DNA of 44,317 bases from Gammaproteobacteria bacterium. Its GTDB lineage: Bacteria; Pseudomonadota; Gammaproteobacteria; SZUA-140. Below, piece after piece: positions 20,070-29,518 of this stretch; positions within the stretch are counted from its first letter, which is position 1; every line of letters starts with the position of its first letter. Location: NCBI GenBank assembly GCA_026981935.1, contig JALSIC010000029.1:1-44317 (forward strand), read 5' to 3'. Position numbers and translations under genes: made by a program. The notes beneath the pieces were generated by a model. It saw nothing but the letters and a program-made list of their open reading frames with translations, was not told the origin of the DNA and searched no databases.

Positions 20070-21587
20070 TCAGCCTTGCTGTTCCTCGGCAAACCAGGGG
20101 GCGCGTGCCGTCATGATCAGCCGGCTGGCCCGTTCCTCATCCATGCCTTCGACCTCCAGCAGTTCATCCACCGACTGCTCCGCCAGGTCCTCCTGGGTGA
20201 AAATGCCCTTCTCCGCCAACTTGTAGGCCAGTTCCTCGTCCATGCCTTCCAGGGCCAGCAGATCCTCGGCAGGCTGGCGGCCGCCGAGGGCCTCTTCCCG
20301 CGCGATGGCCTGGGTCAGCAGCACGTCCCGGGCGCGATCCCGAAGCTCCTGCACGATCTCCTCGTCGAACTCCTCGATGGCGAGGAGTTCCTGGGCCGGC
20401 ACATAGGCGATCTCTTCGATACTCGAAAAGCCTTCCTGGACGAATATTGTGGCGATATCCTCATCCACATCAAGCTGCTTCATGAACATCTGCTTGAGGG
20501 CCTCGGCCTCGGCCTCGCTCTTCTCCTCGGCCTCGGCCTCGGTCATGATGTTGAGTTCCCAGCCGGTGAGCTGGCTGGCAAGGCGCACGTTCTGGCCGTT
20601 CCGCCCGATGGCCTGGGAGAGATGCTCCTCCGCCACCGCCAGGTCCATGCTGTGTTTCTCCTCGTCCACCACCATGGATTCCAGTTCAGCCGGGGACATG
20701 GCGTTGATCACGAACTGGGCCGGATTCTCATCCCAGAGAATGATGTCGACGCGCTCGCCGGCGAGCTCGTTGGATACGCTCTGCACGCGCGAACCCCGCA
20801 TGCCCACGCAGGCACCCACCGGATCGATGCGCGGATCGTTGGTCTTGACCGCGATCTTGGCCCGCGAGCCCGGATCGCGGGCGGCGCTGACGATCTCGAT
20901 CAACCCCTCGCCCACCTCCGGGACTTCCAGTTTGAACAGCTCCACCAGCAGTTCGGGCGCCGTGCGGCTGACGAACAGCTGGGGACCCCGGCTCTCCGAA
21001 CTGACCTTCTTCAGATACCCCCGCAGGCGGTCGCCGGGACGCACGGCCTCGCGGGGAATGAGATCCTCGCGCAGAATGATGGCCTCGGCGTTGCCGCCCA
21101 GGTCAAGTATCACATTGCCCCGGTCGAGGCGCTTGACCACGCCGGTGACCAGCTCGCCCACCCGGTCCTTGTACTCGTCCACGACCTTGGCACGCTCCGC
21201 CTCCCGGACCTTCTGGATGATGACCTGCTTCGCGGTCTGGGCGGCAATCCTGCCGAAGGCCACGGATTCGATGGGCTCCTCGACATACTCGCCGGGCTGG
21301 ATGTCCGGATGCTCGCGGCGGGCCTCGCTGAGCAGAATCTGGGCATCGGGATTCTCCAGACCGCCTTCCTCCTCGCCCACCTCGGCATCGTCCACCACCA
21401 ACCAGCGGCGAAACGCCTTGTAGTCGCCGGTATCGCGGTCGATCTCCACGCGCACGTCGACATCGCCGTCATAGCGCTTCTTGGTCGCCGCCGCCAGCGC
21501 CGCTTCCAGGGCGCCGAAGACGATGTCCCTGTCGATGCCGCGTTCATTGGAAACCGCATCGACCACCAACAGAATCTCTTTGCTCAT
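20070..21587 (-). CDS. nusA: Transcription termination/antitermination factor NusA
   Basis: RNA-polymerase-binding factor for pausing, termination and antitermination. The 505-residue protein has the N-terminal RNAP-binding domain, an S1 domain ([20 protein letters not shown]), and two KH domains ([37 protein letters not shown]). It also has two C-terminal acidic repeats ([40 protein letters not shown]), the gammaproteobacterial full-length form. The upstream ribosome-binding region (GGCGAGAGGCGG) is duplicated by a repeat insertion described separately. It is followed by infB after 20 bp. Confidence 0.98.
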   Translation of the reverse strand: MSKEILLVVDAVSNERGIDRDIVFGALEAALAAATKKRYDGDVDVRVEIDRDTGDYKAFRRWLVVDDAEVGEEEGGLENPDAQILLSEARREHPDIQPGEYVEEPIESVAFGRIAAQTAKQVIIQKVREAERAKVVDEYKDRVGELVTGVVKRLDRGNVILDLGGNAEAIILREDLIPREAVRPGDRLRGYLKKVSSESRGPQLFVSRTAPELLVELFKLEVPEVGEGLIEIVSAARDPGSRAKIAVKTNDPRIDPVGACVGMRGSRVQSVSNELAGERVDIILWDENPAQFVINAMSPAELESMVVDEEKHSMDLAVAEEHLSQAIGRNGQNVRLASQLTGWELNIMTEAEAEEKSEAEAEALKQMFMKQLDVDEDIATIFVQEGFSSIEEIAYVPAQELLAIEEFDEEIVQELRDRARDVLLTQAIAREEALGGRQPAEDLLALEGMDEELAYKLAEKGIFTQEDLAEQSVDELLEVEGMDEERASRLIMTARAPWFAEEQQG

Positions 21588-21608
21588 TTACCGCCGCCTC
21601 TCGCCTTG
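21584..21608. repeat. Left copy of 25-bp direct duplication flanking REPIN
   Basis: This segment holds the nusA start codon and its ribosome-binding region. It recurs at 21739-21763 with one mismatch; the core ACCGCCGCCTCTCGCCTTG is identical in 19 of 19 bases. The copies exactly bracket the repeat element between them, as a target duplication would. Confidence 0.75.
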
Positions 21609-21738
21609 TCAATGGTCTCATAATTGTCCATATCAAAATGTGTAGCCCGGATGGAGTGGAACGTAATCCGGGCAGGCGGGTTCTACCGTCTGGCTTCCTG
21701 GATTGCGCACTTGCAGCGCTTCATCCAGGCCACCGAAT
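21609..21738 (+). mobile_element. REPIN-like repeat inserted upstream of nusA
   Basis: The element contains a REP hairpin at 21642-21673 (GTAGCCCGGATGG...AATCCGGG). A second, inverted REP at about 21703-21735 follows (CCTGGAT...ATCCAGGCCACC). Two REPs in opposite orientation form a REPIN, the kind of element moved by RAYT-type transposases. The same sequence, including the leader with ATATCAAAATG before the first REP, recurs at 43893-44020 upstream of lysS. It lies between rimP and nusA inside the operon. Confidence 0.7.
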
Positions 21739-21763
21739 TCATTGACCGCCGCCTCTCGCCTTG
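21739..21763. repeat. Right copy of 25-bp direct duplication
   Basis: Partner of 21584-21608. On the minus strand it reproduces the nusA ribosome-binding site followed by CAATG, but that ATG opens only a short unconserved frame, so it is a decoy rather than a gene start. Confidence 0.75.
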
Positions 21764-21777
21764 ACTCCGGATCATGC

Positions 21778-22248
21778 TTACCCGTCCTCCCCCGCCAGTT
21801 GGGGGACCAGACGTGCCCGCTCGATGTCTTCGAGCGGCAAATCCAGCCGCTCGCCATCCACTTCGAGTGTCACCTTGCCTTCATCGAGCCCCTGCAACAG
21901 GCCCTTGAAATTACGCCGGCCGTTGACAGGTGTGACAAGGCGCAATTTCACCTGCCGGCCGCAGAAGCGTTGAAAATGCTCCGCCGTGAACAGGGGGCGA
22001 TCCAGCCCGGGGGAAGAGACTTCCAGGGTATACCGGCCACGAATGGGATCTTCCACGTCCAGCAAGGCACTCACCTGGTGACTCACGACCTCGCAGTCGT
22101 CCAGGGTGATGCCCGACGCCTTGTCGATGTAGACCCGCAATATATAGTGGTGACCACTGGGGAAATATTCAATTCCCACCAGTTCGTATCCCAGCATTTC
22201 CACCACCGGCTGCAGCAGGCGCTGCAACCGCTCGTCCACCTGTCTCAT
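21778..22248 (-). CDS. rimP: Ribosome maturation factor RimP
   Basis: 30S assembly factor that acts before RbfA. The 156-residue protein shows the N-terminal alpha/beta domain (MLGYELVGIEYFPSGHHYIL) and the signature YTLEVSSPGLDRPLF. The C-terminal SH3-like barrel (GLLQGLDEGKVTLEVDGERL) follows. It is the first protein gene after the initiator tRNA and leader, the normal metY-rimP-nusA-infB order. About 190 bp separates it from nusA because of the REPIN insertion. Confidence 0.97.
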   Translation of the reverse strand: MRQVDERLQRLLQPVVEMLGYELVGIEYFPSGHHYILRVYIDKASGITLDDCEVVSHQVSALLDVEDPIRGRYTLEVSSPGLDRPLFTAEHFQRFCGRQVKLRLVTPVNGRRNFKGLLQGLDEGKVTLEVDGERLDLPLEDIERARLVPQLAGEDG

Positions 22249-22295
22249 GGGCGTTTCCTGCGCAACCCTCAGCCGCGACCTCCGTGGCCTCGAAA

Positions 22296-22319
22296 CAAAA
22301 AAGTGGGCTCAAGGCCCAC
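22296..22319 (-). terminator. Intrinsic terminator 2 of the rimP leader
   Basis: On the minus strand GTGGGC-CTTGA-GCCCAC is followed by six U residues. It lies 48 bp before the rimP start, so full-length rimP mRNA must read through it. This GUGGGC hairpin is a hallmark of the gammaproteobacterial rimP leader RNA. Confidence 0.8.
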
Positions 22320-22402
22320 CTCCCAAAAACACATTTTCCGGCCTGCCCGGGTGAGCCGCCGCCCTCGCCGGCATCCGGTCCCGGAAACCAAGGCGGACAA
22401 CG

Positions 22403-22425
22403 AAAAAAACCCCGCAACGGGGTTT
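22403..22425 (-). terminator. Intrinsic terminator 1 of the rimP leader
   Basis: On the minus strand AAACCCCG-TTG-CGGGG is followed by eight U residues, a textbook intrinsic terminator. It lies only about 40 bases downstream of the promoter at 22468-22496, so many transcripts should stop here. Confidence 0.85.
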
Positions 22426-22467
22426 AACATCCTCTGCCTTGCCAGGGACCCGGTCTTTCGGGCAGTG

Positions 22468-22496
22468 ATTATAGGGTCAGGGACAGGGTTTTGCAA
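22468..22496 (-). promoter_or_regulatory. Strong sigma-70 promoter upstream of rimP leader
   Basis: The minus strand reads TTGCAA, 17 bp, TATAAT: a perfect -10, an ideal spacer and a four-of-six -35. Transcription would start near 22461 and reach terminator 1 after about 40 bases. It is downstream of the tRNA gene, so the operon can be transcribed independently of the tRNA. Confidence 0.75.
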
Positions 22497-22500
22497 CAAT

Positions 22501-22534
22501 CGATCAAGCTTGTCAGGCGATCAAGCTTGTCAGG
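22501..22534. repeat. Perfect 17-bp tandem duplication
   Basis: CGATCAAGCTTGTCAGG occurs twice in tandem without mismatch, just upstream of the rimP-leader promoter. It contains the palindrome AAGCTT. It may be a replication-slippage product or a duplicated operator. Confidence 0.85.
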
Positions 22535-22621
22535 CAGTTGAAAACGTCTCTGGCAAAGGCGAGCCAAGGCGTAAACGTCCCTTCCCGCCTCAAAACATGA
22601 AAGAAGGCATGAAGCGGGCAT

Positions 22622-22640
22622 AAAAAAACCCAACGCGGGG
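22622..22640 (-). terminator. Weak terminator candidate after tRNA-fMet
   Basis: On the minus strand a short CCC/GGG stem is followed by seven U residues, 23 bp past the tRNA CCA end. The stem is weak, but position and U-run fit a tRNA terminator. Confidence 0.35.
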
Positions 22641-22663
22641 AAGCCGGTTGAGTCTCGGAAAAG

Positions 22664-22740
<77 letters not shown>

Positions 22741-22782
22741 CCTGTTCAGACACGCGGATATTACAGAAAGCACAGTGCCATT

Positions 22783-23223
22783 TCAAGGGCCTGAATGCGG
22801 TCCCGTATCCGGTCCGGCATCCAGTCCGATGGCAGGCGGTGAAACGACACTCTCCAGGGTGACGAAGGCGATAGCGTAGTCGGCCTCGTCGGCGAGGCTC
22901 AAGTGACTCCGGCTGATGCCGCGCCGGTTGCACAATGTCTCGGCAGTGCCTTCATACTCCAGATAGGGCCGGCCGTAGGCGTCGTGGGACACGCTGATCT
23001 GCTGCAGGGTGAGGCCGTTGCGGAAGCCCGTACCCAGCGCCTTTGCGGCGGCCTCCTTCGCGGCAAAACGCTTGGCCAGGAAATGGGCCGGGCGGGCGCA
23101 GTCCCTGAATTCCGCCAGTTCCCGCGCACTCAGGATACGCCGGGCAAAACGCTCGCCGTAACGCTCCAGATCGGCCGCCATGCGGGCCACCTGGACGATG
23201 TCGGTCCCGATGCCGCAGATCAC
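22783..23223 (-). CDS. acpS: Holo-[acyl-carrier-protein] synthase
   Basis: Transfers 4'-phosphopantetheine from CoA to acyl carrier protein. The 146-residue product has the N-terminal metal-binding motif [12 protein letters not shown] and the core [20 protein letters not shown]. The C-terminal segment [19 protein letters not shown] is followed by about 20 extra Pro/Gly-rich residues beyond the usual length (E. coli 126). The GTG start overlaps the pdxJ stop as GTGA, so the two are translationally coupled. It could also serve the carrier domain of the acyl-ligase fusion in this window. Confidence 0.95.
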   Translation of the reverse strand: MICGIGTDIVQVARMAADLERYGERFARRILSARELAEFRDCARPAHFLAKRFAAKEAAAKALGTGFRNGLTLQQISVSHDAYGRPYLEYEGTAETLCNRRGISRSHLSLADEADYAIAFVTLESVVSPPAIGLDAGPDTGPHSGP

Positions 23224-24065
23224 GGCGCGGCTGCCTCCCTCCCAGCCCGGATCCCTGCCCGGGCAGCCTGGCGGGCCTCCGTCATGAGGCGCTTCATCTC
23301 CCGCACCGCCCCGGCCAGGCCGGTAAACAGGGCGCGGGCAATGATGGCATGGCCGATATTGAGTTCCCGCACCGGCCGCAGCGCCGCAATGGCCGCGACG
23401 TTGTGATAATGAAGTCCGTGTCCGGCATTGACCTGCAGGCCTGCGGATGCGGCGATGCGCACTGCCTCCCCGATGCGGGCAAGCTCTGCCCTCTGCAGAG
23501 CCGGGGTCGCGGCGTCGGCATAATGACCGGTATGGATCTCCACGCAGGGCGCGCCCGTGCGTGCTGCCGCCTCGATCTGGCGGGGATCGGCGTCGATGAA
23601 CAGGGACACCCGGCTGCCCGCGGCCGCCAGGCGGCTGCAGGCCTCGCGAATCCGGTCTTCCTGGGCAGCCACGTCCAGCCCGCCCTCGGTGGTCAGCTCC
23701 TCCCGCCGCTCCGGCACAAGGCAGCAGTCTGCCGGGCGAAAGCGCTCGGCGATGGCGAGCATCTCTTCCGTCACGGCCATTTCCAGGTTCATGCGGGTCT
23801 GGAGCATCTCGCACAACAACGCCACGTCGCGTTCCTGAATGTGGCGGCGGTCCTCGCGCAGGTGCAGGGTAATACCGTCGGCCCCTGCCTGTTCGGCCTC
23901 CAGGGCCGCCTGAACGGGCTCGGGATAGCGCGTGCCCCGGGCCTGGCGCAGTGTCGCCACGTGGTCGATATTCACGCCCAGCAGGATTTCGTCGTCGCCG
24001 GAACCAGCGGGCGAATTCGGGGGATTGCCCGGGACGCGACCCGGTGGACGGCTCGATTCAGTCAC
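23220..24065 (-). CDS. pdxJ: Pyridoxine 5'-phosphate synthase
   Basis: Condenses 1-deoxyxylulose 5-phosphate with aminoacetone phosphate in vitamin B6 synthesis. The 281-residue protein has [18 protein letters not shown], the histidine-containing [14 protein letters not shown] and the C-terminal [11 protein letters not shown] and [13 protein letters not shown] 27-residue Pro/Gly-rich N-terminal extension precedes the normal PdxJ start (E. coli 243 residues). The start is GTG, overlapping the recO stop by four bases, so the extension comes from coupled translation and may not be functional. Confidence 0.95.
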   Translation of the reverse strand: MTESSRPPGRVPGNPPNSPAGSGDDEILLGVNIDHVATLRQARGTRYPEPVQAALEAEQAGADGITLHLREDRRHIQERDVALLCEMLQTRMNLEMAVTEEMLAIAERFRPADCCLVPERREELTTEGGLDVAAQEDRIREACSRLAAAGSRVSLFIDADPRQIEAAARTGAPCVEIHTGHYADAATPALQRAELARIGEAVRIAASAGLQVNAGHGLHYHNVAAIAALRPVRELNIGHAIIARALFTGLAGAVREMKRLMTEARQAARAGIRAGREAAAP

Positions 24066-24880
24066 AGTTTCTCTCCCTCCCGGTCCGGTTTCTTCCTCTC
24101 TTTTCCCATGGCCACCGGCAGCAGGCGGCGGCTGTGCAAGGGGCGGTCACCCAGCAGTTCTCGCAGCGCCTGGCGCAGCAGATACCGGCTCTCCCGCAGG
24201 CTGCGCACATCGTCCAGGGTCTCCGCGGCCAGGTCGAGAAGACTGCGGCCCAGAAAAGCGCGCGTTCCGGTCGTCTCCTGAGTCCTCCCCGGGGCTTTGC
24301 CCGGCCACGCGGTCGCGCGCCGCAGGCCCTGCTGGGGCACGTAATAATATATCCCCTCCGCATCGATGGCCGCACCCGTGACATCCTGCTCCAGCATGAG
24401 CCCGTAGCCCACGGCCTCCAGCAGGCGCTTCTCGAAAATGCGCAATCGACGCTGTACGGCCGCTTCATTTTCCGCCCCATTGCGCGCCCCGCTCCCCATT
24501 CCGGCCAGCGCCCGCAAGATCCCGGCATAGAGATGGAAGACCGCTTCACAGGGATCGTTGCGGTGCAGGAAACGGAGCAGCAGCTCGTTGAGATAGAACC
24601 CATGGGGCAGCAACGGTGCCGGCAAGACCGCGGCCCCGGGTTGCGCCTCGACGCTCCCCAGGGTGGCCAGCTCACCCCGCCCCTGCCACGAGGCCAGCAG
24701 GGGGCGGAAGGGTTCCAGCACACCCCGGTAGCGGGAACGGGGGCGGCGGGCGCCTCGCGCCACGACGGCAACGCGCCCATGCCGGCAGGTAAGCAGTTCC
24801 ACGATGAGGCTGCTGTCACGATAGGGGTGGCGATGGAGCACGTAGGCTTCCTCCAGCAGGATGCGCCCTCCTCCCGGCAT
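24062..24880 (-). CDS. recO: DNA repair protein RecO
   Basis: RecF-pathway mediator that loads RecA on SSB-coated single-stranded DNA. The 272-residue product has the N-terminal OB fold ([20 protein letters not shown]) and the family segment [21 protein letters not shown] helical C-terminal domain follows ([10 protein letters not shown]). The zinc cysteines seen in some homologues are absent. ATG at 24880 lies 4 bp after the era stop with GGAG inside the end of era. The C-terminal tail is Lys/Glu-rich. Confidence 0.92.
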   Translation of the reverse strand: MPGGGRILLEEAYVLHRHPYRDSSLIVELLTCRHGRVAVVARGARRPRSRYRGVLEPFRPLLASWQGRGELATLGSVEAQPGAAVLPAPLLPHGFYLNELLLRFLHRNDPCEAVFHLYAGILRALAGMGSGARNGAENEAAVQRRLRIFEKRLLEAVGYGLMLEQDVTGAAIDAEGIYYYVPQQGLRRATAWPGKAPGRTQETTGTRAFLGRSLLDLAAETLDDVRSLRESRYLLRQALRELLGDRPLHSRRLLPVAMGKERKKPDREGEKL

Positions 24881-24884
24881 GGCG

Positions 24885-25805
24885 TTACTCCGCGTAGCCG
24901 AGGCTGCGCAGGGCCCGCTCGTCATCGCTCCACTTCTCTTTCACCTTGACCCACAAATGGAGAAACACCTTGCGCCCGAACAGACGCTCCATGTCCAGGC
25001 GCGCCTGTTGCCCCACGGCCTTCAAGACCCGGCCCTGGTGTCCGATGACGATGGATTTCTGCGCCGGCCGCTCCACCCAGATGAGGGCATGGATACGCAG
25101 CATGTCTCTCTCCCCCTTCCCTTCCAGGACGAAACGCTCCACTTCCACGGCAAGGGCATAAGGCAGTTCCTGGCCCAGCCGCCGCATCAGCTTCTCCCGC
25201 ACCAGTTCCGCGGCAAGGAAACGTTCACTGCGGTCGGTGACCTGGTCCTCCGGAAAGAGCGGCGGTGAAGCCGGCAGCAGGGCCGCCAGCCGTTCTTCCA
25301 GAAGCGCAACATTCCTGCCGCTGCGGGCCGAGATGGGAACGATATCGGCGAAGGGATGGAGGCTGCCCAGCATTTCGATGTGGGGGAGCAGGCGTTCCCT
25401 GGGCTTGATCCGGTCCACCTTGTTGATGGCCAGCACCACGGGCCTGCGGCAGCGGCGCAGCCGCGCCAGGACAAAATCCTCCTCCTTGCCCCAGCGCAGT
25501 TCATCCGCCAGCAGCAGTACCACATCCACGTCCTGCAGGGCATCCAGCGCCGCCCGGTTCATGAGGCGGTTGATGACGCGCCGGCCCGTCGACCGGTGCA
25601 GTCCCGGGGTATCCACATAAATGACCTGGCTCCGCTCCGTGGTCTTGATACCCAGGATACGATGGCGGGTGGTCTGGGGCTTGCGCGAGGTGATGCTGAT
25701 CTTCTGCCCCAGGATGCGGTTCAGCAAGGTCGACTTGCCCGCATTGGGCCTGCCGATGAGGGCAACATGACCGCAATGCGCCAGCGGGGGGGAATGCCCG
25801 GTCAT
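24885..25805 (-). CDS. era: GTPase Era
   Basis: Essential ribosome-assembly GTPase that binds the 3' end of 16S rRNA. The 306-residue protein has G1 GRPNAGKSTL, the switch region SRKPQTTRHRILGI, G3 DTPGL and G4 NKVD. The C-terminal KH domain carries SIVIGHQGRVLKAVGQQAR. Its ATG overlaps the rnc stop as ATGA, the usual rnc-era coupling. A longer frame to 25919 would run into rnc and is not conserved. Confidence 0.97.
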   Translation of the reverse strand: MTGHSPPLAHCGHVALIGRPNAGKSTLLNRILGQKISITSRKPQTTRHRILGIKTTERSQVIYVDTPGLHRSTGRRVINRLMNRAALDALQDVDVVLLLADELRWGKEEDFVLARLRRCRRPVVLAINKVDRIKPRERLLPHIEMLGSLHPFADIVPISARSGRNVALLEERLAALLPASPPLFPEDQVTDRSERFLAAELVREKLMRRLGQELPYALAVEVERFVLEGKGERDMLRIHALIWVERPAQKSIVIGHQGRVLKAVGQQARLDMERLFGRKVFLHLWVKVKEKWSDDERALRSLGYAE

Positions 25806-26476
25806 GAACCTTCCGTTTCCTGAAGTCGCTGCAGGGCACGTTCCGCCGCCTGCTGCTCGGCGCGGCGGCGGCTGCTGCCGCGCCCCGTTACTGCCGACGC
25901 AAGACCGCTCACCTCGCACGCCACTTCGAAGACCTGGTCGTGATCGCGGCCCTCCACGGCAATCACGCTGTAACTGGGCAGGGGAAGGCGGCGGCCTTGC
26001 AGATATTCCTGCAAGCGGGTCTTGGCATCCTTGAGAATGCTGGCCGGCGAGGCGTGGCGCAGCTCCGGTGCCAGCAGGCGATGCACCAGCGCGCGCGCCG
26101 CTTCCAGGCCGCCGTCCAGATAGACCGCGCCGATCACGGCCTCCAATGCGCCCGCGAGAATGGAATCACGGCGGAAACCGCCGCTCTTCAACTCACCGGG
26201 CCCCAGTCGCAGCCCGGCGCCCAGATCGATGCGTCGCGCCGCCGCGGCGAGGGTCTCGCCCCGCACCAGGCTGGCCCGCAGGCGGCTCAGGCGTCCCTCA
26301 TCAGCGGTGGTGAAACGTTCGAAGAGGTCCTCGGCAACCACCAGGTTGAGCACCGCGTCGCCGAGAAACTCGAGGCGCTCGTTGTTGACGCTGCCCGCGC
26401 TGCGGTGCGTCAGCGCCTGCTGCAGGAGGCGTGCTTCCCGGAAACGATAGCCCAGCCTGTCATGCAGTCCGTTCAA
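25802..26476 (-). CDS. rnc: Ribonuclease III
   Basis: Double-strand-specific endonuclease for rRNA and mRNA processing. The 224-residue protein has the signature NERLEFLGDAVLNLVVAEDL and a second catalytic acidic patch (LEAVIGAVYLDGGLEAAR). The C-terminal dsRNA-binding domain begins near DAKTRLQEYLQGRRLPLPSY. No in-frame ATG fits; TTG at 26476 gives a normal N-terminus but has no clear ribosome-binding site. It lies 2 bp after the upstream gene, so coupled initiation is likely. Confidence 0.96.
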   Translation of the reverse strand: MNGLHDRLGYRFREARLLQQALTHRSAGSVNNERLEFLGDAVLNLVVAEDLFERFTTADEGRLSRLRASLVRGETLAAAARRIDLGAGLRLGPGELKSGGFRRDSILAGALEAVIGAVYLDGGLEAARALVHRLLAPELRHASPASILKDAKTRLQEYLQGRRLPLPSYSVIAVEGRDHDQVFEVACEVSGLASAVTGRGSSRRRAEQQAAERALQRLQETEGS

Positions 26477-26478
26477 GT

Positions 26479-26856
26479 TCAGGGAGCGTTCAGTTCGGCA
26501 GTGTCGCTGAAGCTGACCACGAGATCGATATTGCCAAAAAAGGGCTTGCGCACTTCATAGGCGATGCTGACCCGCCTCGCACCGTCCTCGATTTCGATCT
26601 TGATGTCCTCCTTGCCGACATGGGTGACATCGTTGACTTCGAAACGGCGCAACAGGCTGGTACGGATCTCGGCATTGCTCATCGCTTCCAGCTGCGCCTC
26701 GCTCTGCAGGGACTTGAGGGAACTGCTGACATTGTAGTGTTCAAGATAGACGGGAAACAGGCGGATAACCAGCAAGGCGAAGAAGCCGATGACGACCAGC
26801 AGCAGAAGAAACCCGAGTCCCGACATGCCCGCCATCTTGTAGTTCTTGTGTTTCAT
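26479..26856 (-). CDS. DUF4845 membrane-anchored protein
   Basis: Short protein (125 residues) of the DUF4845 family, typically encoded between lepB and rnc in gamma- and betaproteobacteria. One N-terminal transmembrane helix (GLGFLLLLVVIGFFALLVIRL) is followed by a small soluble domain that starts FPVYLEHYNVSSSLKSLQ. The ATG at 26856 follows GAGGGAGG. Its function is not known; position suggests a link to protein export or RNA processing, but this is only association. Confidence 0.9.
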   Translation of the reverse strand: MKHKNYKMAGMSGLGFLLLLVVIGFFALLVIRLFPVYLEHYNVSSSLKSLQSEAQLEAMSNAEIRTSLLRRFEVNDVTHVGKEDIKIEIEDGARRVSIAYEVRKPFFGNIDLVVSFSDTAELNAP

Positions 26857-26894
26857 GATCCCTCCCTCGGTGCAGCGGCCGATTCTCATCCCGT

Positions 26895-27725
26895 TCATTC
26901 TATCTTAGTCCCGATCCGCTCCCAGTTGATACCCCCCTTGGCGGAGTCCCAGTTCATCCAGATCATGAAGGCCCTGCCCACCAGGTTTTCTTCCGGCACG
27001 GTGCCCCAGAAGCGGCTGTCATTGCTGTTGTCGCGGTTGTCGCCCATCACGAAGTAATGCCCCTCGGGCACGACATATTCCCCCTCCCCCAGGCGTCGCC
27101 GGTTCTGTATCAGGATCTGGTGCTGAACGCCGTCGAGCTGCTCCAGGCGCAGGCTGGCGCCGCTCAGGGACAGCCCCGTGCCGACACCCGTATAGAGCCC
27201 CAGATCGGTCTGCCTGGCGGGCTCGCCATTGATATACAGCACCTTGTTGAAATAGCCGATACGATCTCCCGGGAGCCCGACCACCCGCTTGATGTAGTCC
27301 ACGGAAGGATCCTGGGGAAAGCGGAACACCACCACGTCGCCCCGCCGGGGCTCACCCACTTCCAGGATCTCGGTGCCCAGCAGGGGCAGGCGCACCCCAT
27401 AGGCATACTTGTTGACGAGAATGAAGTCCCCCACGCGCAGCGTCGGCATCATGGAGGCGGAGGGAATGCGAAACGGCTCCGCGACGAAAGAGCGCAGGAG
27501 GAGCACCACCAGGATGATGGGAAAGAAGGAGCGCGAATACTCCACCAGCAGAGGTTCCCTGACGATACGGTCGATGGTCTCCTCGTCCAGCTCCCCTCCG
27601 GCCGAACCCGTGGCGCGCTCCAGCGCTTCCCGCCGCCGGGGCGCGTAGACGAAGGCATCCACGGCCCAGATCACCCCCGTGGCAATGAGGGCCATCAACA
27701 TCGCTGCCTGAAAATCGAAATTCAT
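26895..27725 (-). CDS. lepB: Signal peptidase I
   Basis: Membrane serine protease that removes signal peptides from exported proteins using a Ser/Lys dyad. The 276-residue product has two N-terminal membrane helices (about 8-27 and 66-80). The catalytic Ser91 lies in [11 protein letters not shown], Lys146 in [11 protein letters not shown], and the [11 protein letters not shown] box lies near the C-terminus. ATG 27725 overlaps the lepA stop as ATGA, confirming the start. It follows lepA, as in most gammaproteobacteria. Confidence 0.97.
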   Translation of the reverse strand: MNFDFQAAMLMALIATGVIWAVDAFVYAPRRREALERATGSAGGELDEETIDRIVREPLLVEYSRSFFPIILVVLLLRSFVAEPFRIPSASMMPTLRVGDFILVNKYAYGVRLPLLGTEILEVGEPRRGDVVVFRFPQDPSVDYIKRVVGLPGDRIGYFNKVLYINGEPARQTDLGLYTGVGTGLSLSGASLRLEQLDGVQHQILIQNRRRLGEGEYVVPEGHYFVMGDNRDNSNDSRFWGTVPEENLVGRAFMIWMNWDSAKGGINWERIGTKIE

Positions 27726-29518
27726 CGTTTCTTTCCTGTCTGTAGAACCGCCAGGAAGGCGTCCTGGGGAATCTCCACGGTACCCACCTGTTTCATCCGG
27801 CGTTTGCCGGCCTTCTGTTTCTCCAGCAGCTTGCGCTTGCGGGTCACGTCTCCACCATAACACTTGGCGGTGACATTCTTGCGCAGGGCCTTGACCGTCT
27901 CGCGGGCGATGATATGAGAGCCGATGGCAGCCTGGATGGCGACATCGAACATCTGCCGCGGGATCAGTTCGCGCATCTTCTCCGCCAGCTCCCGCCCGCG
28001 GGTGGCGGCCCGATCCCGGTGCACGATCAGGGACAGGGCATCGACCCGCTCGCCGTTGATGAGCAGGTCGAGCTTGACCAGGTCAGCGGCCTGAAAACGC
28101 AGGAAACTGTAGTCCAGGGACGCATATCCCCGGCTCACGGATTTTAACCGATCATAGAAATCCAGCACCACCTCGTTCATGGGCAATTCATAACTCAGCG
28201 CCACCTGCTTGCCGTGGTAGTGCATCTTTTTCTGCACGCCCCGTTTTTCCACGCACAGATTGATCACGGCGCCGAGGTGGTCCTGGGGCACCAGGATGTC
28301 GGCCTGGATGATGGGCTCGCGGATTTCCTCGATCAGCCCGGGATCGGGCAGGCGGGAGGGATTGTCCACCCGCAGGATTTCACCCTTCCGGGTCAGCACT
28401 TCATAGACCACCGTCGGCGCGGTGGAGATCAGATTCAGGTCATATTCCCGTTCCAGGCGTTCCTGCACGATCTCCATGTGCAACATGCCGAGGAAACCGC
28501 AGCGGAAGCCGAAACCCAGGGCCTGGGAAGTCTCCGGCTCGTAGAACAGGGCGGCATCGTTGAGGCGCAGCTTGGCCAGGGCATCGCGCAGGGCCTCGTA
28601 ATCGTCGGCGTTGACGGGATAGAGGCCGGCAAACACCTGGGGCTTGACGGTCTTGAAGCCCGGCAGGGGCGCGGCCGCAGGGGCCTGGGTGTGGGTGAGG
28701 GTATCCCCCACCGGCGCGCCGTCCACTTCCTTGATACCGGCGATGACGAAACCCACCTCGCCGGCGCGCAAGGCCCCGGTTTCACGGGCCTTGGGCGTGT
28801 AGATCCCCACCTTGTTCACCAGGTGGCTGCGGCCGGTGGACATGACCGTCACCTTCTCGCCGCTGCGCAAGGTGCCCTCCTTGACCCGCACCAGGGAGAC
28901 GACGCCGAGAAAATTGTCGAACCAGGAATCGATGATCAGTGCCTGCAGGGGCGCCTCGGGATCCCCCTGGGGAGGCGGTATGCGCGCGATGAGGCATTCC
29001 AGCAGCGCATCGACCCCCTCGCCGGTCTTGGCGCTGACCCGCACGGCCTCCCCGGCCTCGATGCCGATGATCTCCTCGATCTCCCGGATCACGCGCTCCG
29101 GCTCGGCGGTGGGCAGATCGATCTTGTTGAGCACCGGCAGCACCTCCAGCCCCTGCTCGATGGCGGTATAGCAGTTGGCCACCGTCTGCGCCTCCACACC
29201 CTGGGAGGCATCCACCACCAGCAGGGCACCCTCGCAGGCGGCGAGGGACCGGGACACTTCATAGGAAAAATCCACATGACCCGGCGTGTCGATGAAATTG
29301 AGCAGATAGGTATGCCCGTCACGGGCCCGGTAATGGAGGGAGACGCTCTGTGCCTTGATGGTGATGCCGCGTTCCCGCTCCAGATCCATGGAATCCAGCA
29401 CCTGCTCGGACATCTCACGGTCACTGAGGCCGCCGCAGACCTGAATCAGCCGGTCCGCCAGGGTCGACTTGCCGTGATCGATGTGGGCGATGATGGAGAA
29501 ATTGCGGATAGGCTGCAT
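27722..29518 (-). CDS. lepA: Elongation factor 4 (LepA)
   Basis: Ribosome-associated GTPase related to EF-G; it back-translocates or helps assembly under stress. The 598-residue protein (E. coli 599) begins [19 protein letters not shown], with [20 protein letters not shown] and NKIDLP. The LepA-specific C-terminal domain carries [21 protein letters not shown]. An earlier in-frame start at 29566 would add 16 unconserved residues. The gene is separated from degP by the 266-bp MITE, so it may need its own promoter. Confidence 0.98.
   Translation of the reverse strand: MQPIRNFSIIAHIDHGKSTLADRLIQVCGGLSDREMSEQVLDSMDLERERGITIKAQSVSLHYRARDGHTYLLNFIDTPGHVDFSYEVSRSLAACEGALLVVDASQGVEAQTVANCYTAIEQGLEVLPVLNKIDLPTAEPERVIREIEEIIGIEAGEAVRVSAKTGEGVDALLECLIARIPPPQGDPEAPLQALIIDSWFDNFLGVVSLVRVKEGTLRSGEKVTVMSTGRSHLVNKVGIYTPKARETGALRAGEVGFVIAGIKEVDGAPVGDTLTHTQAPAAAPLPGFKTVKPQVFAGLYPVNADDYEALRDALAKLRLNDAALFYEPETSQALGFGFRCGFLGMLHMEIVQERLEREYDLNLISTAPTVVYEVLTRKGEILRVDNPSRLPDPGLIEEIREPIIQADILVPQDHLGAVINLCVEKRGVQKKMHYHGKQVALSYELPMNEVVLDFYDRLKSVSRGYASLDYSFLRFQAADLVKLDLLINGERVDALSLIVHRDRAATRGRELAEKMRELIPRQMFDVAIQAAIGSHIIARETVKALRKNVTAKCYGGDVTRKRKLLEKQKAGKRRMKQVGTVEIPQDAFLAVLQTGKKR

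Larger units (their letters stand above)
22296..22461 (-). ncRNA. rimP leader RNA region with two terminators
   Basis: The transcribed leader between the internal promoter and rimP holds two intrinsic terminators in series, as in the rimP-leader RNA family known upstream of rimP-nusA-infB. Since NusA and IF2 are made from this transcript, the leader probably sets the operon's level by termination or antitermination. The ligand or factor involved is not visible. Confidence 0.6.

Noticed and set aside
17674-20226. An 850-residue plus-strand reading frame opposite infB
   Set aside because: It mirrors infB on the other strand, a common effect of high GC codon use. Its translation is His/Gly/Leu-rich with no recognisable domain.
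21633-21857. A 74-residue frame across the REPIN upstream of nusA
   Set aside because: It is formed by the repeat and the duplicated ribosome-binding site, and it overlaps the end of rimP.
22269-22499. A 76-residue frame through the rimP leader, with an internal ATG after AGAGG
   Set aside because: It crosses both intrinsic terminators and the promoter. The ribosome-binding site abuts the ATG and no family is recognisable, so it reads as leader RNA.
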